This document shows positions 1 through 6,668 of a DNA stretch of 64,000 nucleotides, piece by piece. The translations under genes and the position numbers were made by a program. Under the pieces are notes generated by a model that worked only from the letters and a program-made list of their open reading frames with translations, did not search any database and was not told the DNA's origin. The stretch is taken from positions 1 to 64,000 of the forward strand of contig JABIGF010000003.1 of assembly GCA_018650285.1 (NCBI GenBank), in the 5' to 3' direction. Each line of letters opens with the position of its first letter. Position 1 is the stretch's first letter. This DNA comes from Methanobacteriota archaeon. GTDB taxonomy: Archaea > Thermoplasmatota > Poseidoniia > Poseidoniales > Thalassarchaeaceae.

Positions 1-748
1 CAATCTTGGTTGCGTACAGGAACTTGTTCTTGGGACCGTTGCTCAAAATGAGTGGTGAATCACCAGTCAGCCGTTCCCCGTTGTTCATGCGCTCGTTTAG
101 ATAGGCTTCGATGTACTCCACTGATTCCGAACTGAGAAAGGTGCTGTGGGGGTGATTGTTCTTGGACAACTCCTCCCAGATCATTACTCGAGCAGGGACA
201 CGAATGAATTCCACCTTGTCATCCTCGATGACTAAATCTTGAATCGCTTTCAATCGCAAGCCCTCACGACCCCTGTCACGGCCAATCACACATGGACGAA
301 GACCTGAATGGGCCATCAACAGGATCATGCACTTCGTACGCAGATTCGGTGTGCTCATCAGGAGAGTGCGGAGTTGTTCCTGAGTGGGGACCATCTTTTC
401 GCGTGTGGTCTCATACACCCTCGCTCTGGGGACATCAATCTTCCTGAGTTTCTTGTCATTGTACTGCCTCCATGCTCGAATGGAATCAACCCGCTTCACA
501 ATGGTTGGGCCTTTCATCCCCCTTTCTCTTTCTACATCAACGAAATCCTCCACTACTCTCGCCAGTTCGGGTTCCTCCATCCGTGCAATCTGGTCAGGCA
601 TCAAACGTGTGGCCTCACAGAAATTAGCAAGGTTTCTCAGTCTAACTCTCGCACTTTCGTATGAGCGAGGTATTTTTCTCTCGTACCAACGCTTGACCTC
701 TGTGTCCTTCAGTAACTCAATCGTCTTCAGGTTCCTTCTCGATGGCAT
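1..748 (-). CDS. Tyrosine recombinase / phage-type integrase, 3' end outside window
   Basis: This reverse-strand frame stays open from the chosen ATG (746-748) to the window edge, about 249 codons. It is read as a site-specific tyrosine recombinase. The N-terminal part looks like a SAM-like, core-binding domain rich in basic residues. It is followed by the catalytic box I pattern AHSGLRP (around 305-325), which carries the first catalytic Arg. The box II HxxR and the nucleophile Tyr would lie beyond position 1, so activity cannot be judged. In-frame ATGs at 760 and 817 are alternative starts. Such enzymes integrate or resolve mobile elements or chromosome dimers. No tRNA or clear attachment site lies beside it here. 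Family fairly sure; role uncertain. Confidence 0.75.
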   Translation of the reverse strand, partial: MPSRRNLKTIELLKDTEVKRWYERKIPRSYESARVRLRNLANFCEATRLMPDQIARMEEPELARVVEDFVDVERERGMKGPTIVKRVDSIRAWRQYNDKKLRKIDVPRARVYETTREKMVPTQEQLRTLLMSTPNLRTKCMILLMAHSGLRPCVIGRDRGREGLRLKAIQDLVIEDDKVEFIRVPARVMIWEELSKNNHPHSTFLSSESVEYIEAYLNERMNNGERLTGDSPLILSNGPKNKFLYATKI

Positions 749-852
749 ATCCTCATTCATCTGCCACCGAGCATATCTATCTTCGCTGCCGATGTCGGCT
801 CCGTCTGTACCCCGCATGGTACGGACACACAAGGATTTGAACAGAAATTCAA

Positions 853-1101
853 TCAGTTTAACTTCGCATCATCAACTGTTATTGTGTCGTCATCAGTTTT
901 TGGTTTCATGAGAAGCCCTGCAATCACTAAGCCAATACCGATAATTACTGAGATCAAAGCTATGGCCCACAACATTAATGCCGGCGCCCATGCAACATCA
1001 GAAGTGTAGAATTTATCCATATTTAATCCTAAGATGTAGAAAATTGGTCCTCCAAGTAAGCATAGCCATCCTATGTTAAGTATCAACTTACTGTGACTCA
1101 T
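853..1101 (-). CDS. Small two-helix membrane protein
   Basis: The 82-residue protein from the internal ATG at 1101 begins MSHSKLILN and carries two hydrophobic segments, roughly residues 6-26 and 39-62, then a short acidic tail (DDDTITVDDAK). The longer frame upstream of this ATG has a basic, Cys-containing stretch that does not look like a membrane protein start, so the shorter form is preferred. No family recognised. It sits between the recombinase and a regulator in the same direction and may belong to the same accessory segment. Function unknown. Confidence 0.5.
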   Translation of the reverse strand: MSHSKLILNIGWLCLLGGPIFYILGLNMDKFYTSDVAWAPALMLWAIALISVIIGIGLVIAGLLMKPKTDDDTITVDDAKLN

Positions 1102-1240
1102 GGTAATTGGTTTGCTTCGCAGCACTTTATTCCTTTCAATAATATCCAAGCGCCCACAGCAAATTTCTAAGGGCATACTCACAAGGAACCACAACACAAC
1201 AGGTTGTCTTAGCCTGTTTTCTCACACTTGATTTGAAGAT

Positions 1241-1729
1241 TTAATTTGAAACTTGAGATGTAAGTGCTCTTGATACTTCATCTAATCTAGCAATGTCATT
1301 ACCTAACTTTGCCAATCTTACCTCAGCATCAGCAATATATGGATGAATAATTGATTTCAAATCACCATTGAGACTGTATCTATGGCATGGACGACCACGT
1401 CCTCCACCCTTCAGAGGTTCACAAGCGACCATCTCGCTTTCAAGGAGTGTTTTCATTGCCACACTAACTTCAGGTTGGCGCAAGTTACACATCTTTTGCA
1501 AATCCCTACTACTTTGGAAGCCACCACTCTCATTTAGAGCAACAATAATCAATGCATTTTCTCTACATGCGCCAATGCTCACTAACATTTCAACCATCTC
1601 ATTTGCTGCTTCATTGTTGGACTCTAATGAGGCGACTGACATCTGCGGCATGTCTCCAAGCGGACTTACCGCGAATATAATTTCATCGCCGGATAGAAGT
1701 CTTATATGCCCCTGGACGAGGTTTTTCAC
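1241..1729 (-). CDS. Winged-helix transcriptional regulator (TrmB/ArsR-like)
   Basis: This 162-residue protein has a central winged-helix domain at about residues 52-118. Helices around ENALIIVALNESGGF and QSSRDLQKMCNLRQPEVSVAM form the helix-turn-helix, and a wing carries the GRGRPxxxYSL pattern common in archaeal TrmB/ArsR-type regulators. The C-terminal 40 residues form an amphipathic, probably coiled-coil helix for dimerisation. No ligand domain is visible, so the signal cannot be named. It lies 29 bases downstream of the PIN gene, in the same direction as the S6e/aIF2-gamma cluster. M27 is a possible later start. Confidence 0.65.
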   Translation of the reverse strand: MKNLVQGHIRLLSGDEIIFAVSPLGDMPQMSVASLESNNEAANEMVEMLVSIGACRENALIIVALNESGGFQSSRDLQKMCNLRQPEVSVAMKTLLESEMVACEPLKGGGRGRPCHRYSLNGDLKSIIHPYIADAEVRLAKLGNDIARLDEVSRALTSQVSN

Positions 1730-1758
1730 CCACTATTTTTCGCAAATCAAATAACGCT

Positions 1759-2130
1759 TCAAAGGGAAACCATGCGAAGATTTTGACCGCTCATTACTTC
1801 AATATAGGAACTGTTCATCTCAATTAATCGCTGTTTCAACCGACGGTCAACTGTCAATACTGGCCACTTCTCTTGTCCTGCAATAATTACCAACTGGTCA
1901 TCAGGATGTGTCGCTTCTTCAGGCCCAACCATTATTTCAGATCTTGATTTCAATAAATCGAGTAGAAGGGGTGTCGTCGTTTTTATCTGAATACGTTCTA
2001 ATTCTTCTAGAACTCGTTTCAACAATATCGGCTCAAATGTGCCAACAACATCTGCCATAGCATGGTCTATGTTGATTCCACCCTCAATGACTGCAACCCA
2101 GCCACAAGCGTCAACCAACACCTTACTCAT
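1759..2130 (-). CDS. PIN-domain protein, Fcf1/Utp24-like nuclease
   Basis: This 123-residue, single-domain PIN protein shows the expected acidic active-site positions: D7 (VLVDACGW), E42-E45 (VLEELERI), D77/D78 (HPDDQL) and D95 (LTVDRRLK). These coordinate divalent metal for ssRNA cleavage. In archaea, PIN proteins of this size beside aIF2-gamma and S6e resemble eukaryotic Fcf1/Utp24, which process pre-rRNA. The same neighbourhood here favours that role over a VapC toxin, and no antitoxin-like gene is present. The ATG at 2130 is preferred to the upstream GTG because GGTGGC lies just before it. Confidence 0.72.
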   Translation of the reverse strand: MSKVLVDACGWVAVIEGGINIDHAMADVVGTFEPILLKRVLEELERIQIKTTTPLLLDLLKSRSEIMVGPEEATHPDDQLVIIAGQEKWPVLTVDRRLKQRLIEMNSSYIEVMSGQNLRMVSL

Positions 2131-2190
2131 TCTGCCACCAACCAATCCTAAATCGTGGCTGGGTAAAATCCCTGCCTTTCACCTCTCACA

Positions 2191-3429
2191 TCATTTGATA
2201 TTGGCATAACCAATCAAACGCCAGCGCGCGCCAATCCTTCGTGACAAGGTAATTCGCCCACCTTGTGAAGCACAAATTGGAAGTCTGAGGTCTAGTATTG
2301 CTTTGGTACTCTTGACAAACGAAACTACACCAACCGAAGTAGCAGTAGAGGCATTGACCATCAACATCTCGCCCGGCTGCAGTGGTCTGACAGGGTCAGC
2401 TGAACCACCATCACCTGACACCATTTCTTTGAGTAGTGTTAATTCAAGTTCTACTTGATTCCAAATAGGGGGGAGTTCACCCTCACGAGCCACAACTTGT
2501 CCAGTGAGTTCATCCGCCTTGGTGATACTTGGGTCAAGAGGCGTTGCCATTCCGCAAAGTCCTCCTGCATGCATCAAATCAAGGTCGTTGCCGCCACCCT
2601 TGAGACTAGTAATTCTTGTTGAAATTGGCTCCCATCTCGCCTTTTTGCCTTGAACGATTTTTCGCCCGGGTGCGATTATCACTTTGTCACCAATGTTGAA
2701 AGTGCCACTAACGATACTCCCTCCAATAACACCACCCTTGAGTTGGGGTGGTCTTGCTCCTGGTCTATTGATGTCAAATGAACGGGCCACGTGAAGAATG
2801 CCTGCATCCTTTGGGTCCCTTTTCGGAGTTGGAATAAATTCTTCAATCGCTGAAATAAGAATGTCAAGATTGACGTCATGATGTGCAGATACTGGAATAA
2901 TCGGGGCTTCCTCAGCGATTGTACCTTTCAAGAAATTCTTAATTTCTTGATATGATTCCATAGCCCTCTCACGAGAAACAATATCGATTTTGTTTTGAAC
3001 GACTACAATATTCTCTATCCCTGCAATTTCTAGAGCCATTAGGTGCTCTCGGGTTTGAGCTTGTGGGCAATTTTCATTCGCAGCAATGAGTAGTAGGGCG
3101 CCATCCATAATGGAAGCGCCGCTAATCATTACTGCCATCAGCGTCTCGTGGCCTGGTGCATCAACAAAAGAAATCACTCGGCTGAGTTCCTTCTCATCGT
3201 CCTTTTTGCCGTCAGGTCGCTTGCCAGTTGCGTAGAATTCTCCCTTCTTCGTCTTGTAAAAAGCAGTATCAGCATATCCTAGTTTGATAGAAATACCCCG
3301 CTTTCGCTCTTCTGAATGGGTATCAGTCCAAGTGCCAGAAAGCGCTTGAGTAAGAGTCGTTTTACCGTGGTCAACGTGGCCTACTAATCCGATATTGACT
3401 TCAGGCTGACGAGGTAATTTTCGCGCCAG
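2191..3429 (-). CDS. eif2g: Translation initiation factor aIF2 subunit gamma, apparent CTG start
   Basis: This GTPase subunit of aIF2 delivers initiator Met-tRNA to the small ribosomal subunit. From 3429 the frame gives 412 residues, the normal family length. It has G1 (GHVDHGKTT, 17-25), G3 (DAPGH, 90-94) and G4 (NKID, 146-149), followed by two beta-barrel domains. Cysteines of the zinc knuckle found in many homologues are missing between G2 and G3. An in-frame TAA lies immediately upstream (3430-3432). No ATG, GTG or TTG precedes the G1 motif; the first GTG, at 3177, would delete it. The best start is CTG at 3427-3429, five bases after AGGAGATGAT, which is nearly the ideal anti-16S match. 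It lies 27 bases downstream of S6e. Function very sure; the start is inference. Confidence 0.93.
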   Translation of the reverse strand: MARKLPRQPEVNIGLVGHVDHGKTTLTQALSGTWTDTHSEERKRGISIKLGYADTAFYKTKKGEFYATGKRPDGKKDDEKELSRVISFVDAPGHETLMAVMISGASIMDGALLLIAANENCPQAQTREHLMALEIAGIENIVVVQNKIDIVSRERAMESYQEIKNFLKGTIAEEAPIIPVSAHHDVNLDILISAIEEFIPTPKRDPKDAGILHVARSFDINRPGARPPQLKGGVIGGSIVSGTFNIGDKVIIAPGRKIVQGKKARWEPISTRITSLKGGGNDLDLMHAGGLCGMATPLDPSITKADELTGQVVAREGELPPIWNQVELELTLLKEMVSGDGGSADPVRPLQPGEMLMVNASTATSVGVVSFVKSTKAILDLRLPICASQGGRITLSRRIGARWRLIGYANIK

Positions 3430-3456
3430 TTAAAATCATCTCCTCTTGCATACCTA

Positions 3457-3936
3457 TCACGACTCTTCAGAAGTGCCGCCGCCGCCAAGAAGGTCGACTA
3501 GCGACTTCTTGCCGCTCTCAACGACTTTCAAGTTCAACTGACGTGTGTCTTGATTGATTGTGTTTCCACGGAAGTATCGACGCTTTCGAATACCATCGTA
3601 GGTGTAACGGTATGTCTTGCCCTTCTTCTTCACTAACTTGTGAGCCTTGTATCCTGTGCCCTTTGACACTAGAACTGCTTGACGGTTTCCGCCAAGAATG
3701 TCACTTCGCATTGGTGTACCGGTTTTATCGGAACCTCCAGTAATTTGAAGTTGGTATCCAAGTAGGGACTGGTCGCCTTCTCCTACGAATTGACCATCCA
3801 CCATATCGCCGATTTTCTTGCCGAGGAAATGGTTGTAATTTGAACCCTTAATCTCAACAGAGTACGACTTACCCTTGCTCTTTGGATCGGTGTCATTCAC
3901 CGCCGCCATAAATGAGGTATCTCCTGCTACAGCCAT
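3457..3936 (-). CDS. rps6e: Small-subunit ribosomal protein S6e
   Basis: This is the archaeal/eukaryotic-specific 30S protein S6e. Residues 10-60 carry the family pattern: MAAVNDTDPKSKGKSY, then GKKIGDMVDG. A central segment follows (LQITGGSDKTGTPMRSD), then a basic stretch (KKKGKTYRYTYDGIRKRRYF) that contacts rRNA. The C-terminus has a Gly-rich, acidic ending. At 159 residues it is slightly longer than the usual archaeal 125-140. It is first in the S6e-aIF2-gamma-PIN transcript, with a TATA-like element about 33 bases upstream. Confidence 0.93.
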   Translation of the reverse strand: MAVAGDTSFMAAVNDTDPKSKGKSYSVEIKGSNYNHFLGKKIGDMVDGQFVGEGDQSLLGYQLQITGGSDKTGTPMRSDILGGNRQAVLVSKGTGYKAHKLVKKKGKTYRYTYDGIRKRRYFRGNTINQDTRQLNLKVVESGKKSLVDLLGGGGTSEES

Positions 3937-3964
3937 GTTACTCAGTAGCCCGCCGACAAGCGCC

Positions 3965-3974
3965 CCATATAAGG
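3965..3974 (-). promoter_or_regulatory. TATA-like promoter element for S6e-aIF2-gamma operon
   Basis: On the minus strand the sequence CCTTATATGG is centred about 33 bases before the S6e ATG. This is the right place for an archaeal TATA box producing a very short leader. A second similar CTTATAGG lies inside the hairpin just upstream. Assignment is by position and composition only. Confidence 0.45.
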
Positions 3975-3980
3975 CAATTG

Positions 3981-3995
3981 CGCCCTATAAGGGCG
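3981..3995 (-). terminator. Hairpin after cdc6 (CGCCCT/AGGGCG)
   Basis: A perfect 6-bp stem with a 3-base loop lies 14 bases beyond the cdc6 stop codon. No T-run follows, so it may slow or end transcription only weakly, or may separate the cdc6 transcript from the S6e promoter. Confidence 0.35.
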
Positions 3996-4008
3996 GCAGG
4001 TTTCGACC

Positions 4009-5214
4009 CTAATTCACTCTTAATGAGCCTTCAAGGCGTTTCTCAAGAGTTCCAGGAAGAGATGCTGGCATCGAAATAAATTGTGTGCGGCCTCTCCCTT
4101 CTGAGCGGCTATCTGTGCGTGCTTTGATTAAATCCAATGCATCAAGACGCTTGAGATGCTTCCAGAAAGTTGTGTGACTGCGTGGCTCTGTCTCATATTC
4201 TTCACAAACCACATGGTACAACTTCTCTGCATCACCGCTTGTAACTTCGGGTTCCTTGCGGAGCCGACGACACAGCGCCAACAATACCATCTTAGCGTGT
4301 GGATTTAGTTCGTCTACAATACTTGGTTCAACTGTGCGACCAATGTTTCTTGATTGCCAACGGACATCGCCAACAACCACTTCTGCCCGTCCAGCAACTT
4401 CAGCCTGTTTGATAGCATATTCTAGCAACTCTATTGCTAATCTAGCATCACCCATTTCTTCCGCACGTTGCCCGATGGCTCGAAGGACACCTTCTGAAAT
4501 TGAGCCATCGTGACAAGCAAGTTGGGCTCTTTGAGTGGCAATTGCAGTAAGTGCTGCAGCCTTGTATGATTGAAGTCGGACATGATTACTACGGCCGAAA
4601 CGTGACAACACAGCCCCTTCAAGTTGGTCCAATACCTGTTCCTGACTGATGATGATAAGAGAAATCGTCCCCTTATCGGCGCGACCTTCATCAATTCTCA
4701 ACAATTGATAGAGAAGGTCACCTTTGTCAGCCCTTAGAAGATGGTCTACTTCATCTAATATCAATAACATATGTCTACTGCTGCCATGCAATTGCTTACG
4801 TATTGATTGCAAAATTTCACCACTACCAAAACCACGTTCTGGATGTCCTGCATCTAATTGTGTCACAATATGCTGCAATACTTGGGTCTTTGAAGGATGA
4901 TTACGACAGTTTACATGAACCAATTTGAGTTCTCTACGGTCACCAAGATGACGTTGCAAATCTCGTGAAAATACGTGCGATAGTACTGTTTTTCCGCTCC
5001 CAACATTACCCGTAATGGCAACGCGACAAGAAATTGTATGGTCCTCTATTTGCTGAAAAATCCCAGCTAATTGCCCCAATTCTTCATCTCTTCCAACAAT
5101 TACATCAGGAATATAATCGTATGATAATGGACCCGCGTCAATAAGTATCTTGCCCGCACCAATTCTATCTAAATATCCCGCCACACGCACTCCCCCATCT
5201 GTCTCGCTGACCAT
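4009..5214 (-). CDS. cdc6: Orc1/Cdc6 replication initiator
   Basis: This origin-recognition AAA+ ATPase binds origin DNA and helps load MCM. It shows Walker A GNVGSGKT (69-76), Walker B LLILDEVD (150-157), and a sensor-1 region with an arginine-finger candidate (LSRFGRSNHVRL). An AAA lid follows, with a C-terminal winged helix at about 300-390 (YETEPRSHTTFWKHLKRLDALDL). At 401 residues it has the usual family length. It is transcribed alone, 126 bases downstream of the DUF357 gene. The upstream gap contains a dyad and paired repeats that could be origin boxes. In archaea, origins usually adjoin this gene. Confidence 0.93.
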   Translation of the reverse strand: MVSETDGGVRVAGYLDRIGAGKILIDAGPLSYDYIPDVIVGRDEELGQLAGIFQQIEDHTISCRVAITGNVGSGKTVLSHVFSRDLQRHLGDRRELKLVHVNCRNHPSKTQVLQHIVTQLDAGHPERGFGSGEILQSIRKQLHGSSRHMLLILDEVDHLLRADKGDLLYQLLRIDEGRADKGTISLIIISQEQVLDQLEGAVLSRFGRSNHVRLQSYKAAALTAIATQRAQLACHDGSISEGVLRAIGQRAEEMGDARLAIELLEYAIKQAEVAGRAEVVVGDVRWQSRNIGRTVEPSIVDELNPHAKMVLLALCRRLRKEPEVTSGDAEKLYHVVCEEYETEPRSHTTFWKHLKRLDALDLIKARTDSRSEGRGRTQFISMPASLPGTLEKRLEGSLRVN

Positions 5215-5269
5215 TCAACCGCCTACTCGGTTAGTGAACCGTTTGCTTCCGACTCTCACCGTTCTTAGC

Positions 5270-5306
5270 AATTGGGGTTGTTTTCCCAAATTGGGATGTT
5301 GTTTTT
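5270..5306. repeat. Dyad and paired repeats upstream of cdc6, candidate origin box
   Basis: Two similar blocks, AATTGGGGTTGTTTT (5270-5284) and AATTGGGATGTTGTTTTT (5289-5306), flank and overlap a perfect dyad, TCCCAA-A-TTGGGA (5284-5296). A dyad next to a G-tract is the general shape of archaeal origin recognition boxes, and the site lies directly upstream of cdc6. It does not obviously match a published box, so it could equally be a self-regulation operator. Confidence 0.4.
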
Positions 5307-5340
5307 GGAGATTGATATTTCATGCGAGAATCTGATGAAA

Positions 5341-5643
5341 TCAATTTGAATTTGCGGGCAATGTAAACAATTGGTCATCACCATGCCCATCCAATAACCC
5401 GATTCTTACTGCAGCATCAAGCCATGCGTGAGCATAATTTATCGCACCAAAGGCGCGTACTAAATCCCCTTTCTCCATAAAATGACGAGCATCTGATGAA
5501 TAATCATCACACATTCTCATCATGTCACTCAATTGTTCAGCCTCTAGAGTACCCTCACCATGTATTGGCGTCGCCTTTCCTTTGGCGCGTGCTGTTAAAT
5601 CGAGATACTTCTCAACCAATTCAATGGTTACTTCAGTATTCAT
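5341..5643 (-). CDS. DUF357 family helical protein
   Basis: This 100-residue, all-helical protein matches the archaeal DUF357 pattern: YSSDARHFMEKGDLVRAFGA, then INYAHAWLDAAVRIGLL. The family is widespread in archaea, and its biochemical role is unknown to me. Its ATG overlaps the stop of the beta-propeller gene by four bases (5640-5643), so translation is probably coupled. It is last in the AAA/propeller/DUF357 unit, just ahead of cdc6. Confidence 0.78.
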   Translation of the reverse strand: MNTEVTIELVEKYLDLTARAKGKATPIHGEGTLEAEQLSDMMRMCDDYSSDARHFMEKGDLVRAFGAINYAHAWLDAAVRIGLLDGHGDDQLFTLPANSN

Positions 5644-6668
5644 CCACCGGCCTCCTTAAGAGCCAATATTCGCCGTACATCTTCTTGCCTACCAAGTGAA
5701 GTATACAACTCAATTGCACGGGTTAACAATCCACTTTCTTCAGCATCTCTTGCAGCTTCAAAAATTACTTGACGCTGTTCCCAATCAATTCTCTGACGCT
5801 CTTCGGAAACCAACTTTCTAAGAATTGTGTCCCGTTTTGACACCAATTTAGGTGATTCCCACCAACGAATTAATCCATCCCTAGTTGCAGTAACCATCAT
5901 GTCTGCGTCATTACTTGCAATGATATCTCCCGCCGGCCAAGATTCGTCACTTTGAGGTGGAATCCTGTCTAATGTTCCATCCATTGTCAACATCCACCAT
6001 CCATCGCCAGTCCTAACAGCCTCAAATGGATCAACTCCAGTTTCAACTAATTGACCAAGTGAATCCCAGCCAAATGGATTTGGTACCCCTTCGTGGATAC
6101 TTCCATCAACTGCTTGAACCAATATTCTGCCATTTGAAAGACGACTAGACCACGACCATTTTCTCTCCTCAATGATTCTCTGGCTATTTTCGCCAAATAA
6201 TCGAAGGCAACGTAACAATCCATCTTCATCCATTACAACTAGGTGTTCTCTATCGAGCCAACCGATTAATTTGCGGATTCTCCCTGGGCGCAATCTGCGA
6301 ATTCCACGCCCTTGACGGTTGAACATGTGAATGTGGTCGCCTCTATCAGCCAATAACCAGCCACCACCGGGGCGTGGCAAACAATCTCTAAATCCCCCTG
6401 AAACTGCTCTACCTTCTCCAAGTGGGTTGCCACTTCTCAAATCTAGTAAATGGAATCCATGACCGCATAATAATGCAACATTGGCACCATCAGTCATCAA
6501 TCTATACACATCAAACTGAAATGTTCGTTTCCAAACAAAATCTCCTAAATCGCTAATTAATCTGACAGTTCCACCAGATGCAACAACAACGCCTTCCTTG
6601 ACTGTGACAAGTGCACCAACTTTTCCGTCAAGTTGGTGGCTCCAAGAAACTCGCCAGTCTCCAGCCAT
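5640..6668 (-). CDS. Beta-propeller protein with C-terminal helical tail
   Basis: This 342-residue protein has repeated blade-like units such as GKVGALVTVKEGVVVASGG, GDFVWKRTF and GGWLLADRGDHIHMFN. They resemble PQQ/WD-type propellers, at about residues 5-280. The last 60 residues (RDTILRKLVSEE... to ...YTSLGRQEDVRRIL) are helical and TPR-like, suggesting a protein-binding tail. No enzyme motif or signal peptide is seen, so it is read as a cytoplasmic scaffold. It overlaps its neighbours by one base (AAA gene) and four bases (DUF357), so the three products probably act together. Exact function unknown. Confidence 0.6.
   Translation of the reverse strand: MAGDWRVSWSHQLDGKVGALVTVKEGVVVASGGTVRLISDLGDFVWKRTFQFDVYRLMTDGANVALLCGHGFHLLDLRSGNPLGEGRAVSGGFRDCLPRPGGGWLLADRGDHIHMFNRQGRGIRRLRPGRIRKLIGWLDREHLVVMDEDGLLRCLRLFGENSQRIIEERKWSWSSRLSNGRILVQAVDGSIHEGVPNPFGWDSLGQLVETGVDPFEAVRTGDGWWMLTMDGTLDRIPPQSDESWPAGDIIASNDADMMVTATRDGLIRWWESPKLVSKRDTILRKLVSEERQRIDWEQRQVIFEAARDAEESGLLTRAIELYTSLGRQEDVRRILALKEAGG

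Noticed and set aside
829-855. tRNA T-arm-like text (CTGTTCAAAT) also seen near 42440-42460
   Set aside because: No matching stems or cloverleaf can be built; the shared text is short and AT-rich.
308-911. Two plus-strand frames opposite the recombinase
   Set aside because: They are antisense shadows of the minus-strand recombinase frame, which carries a recognisable catalytic box.
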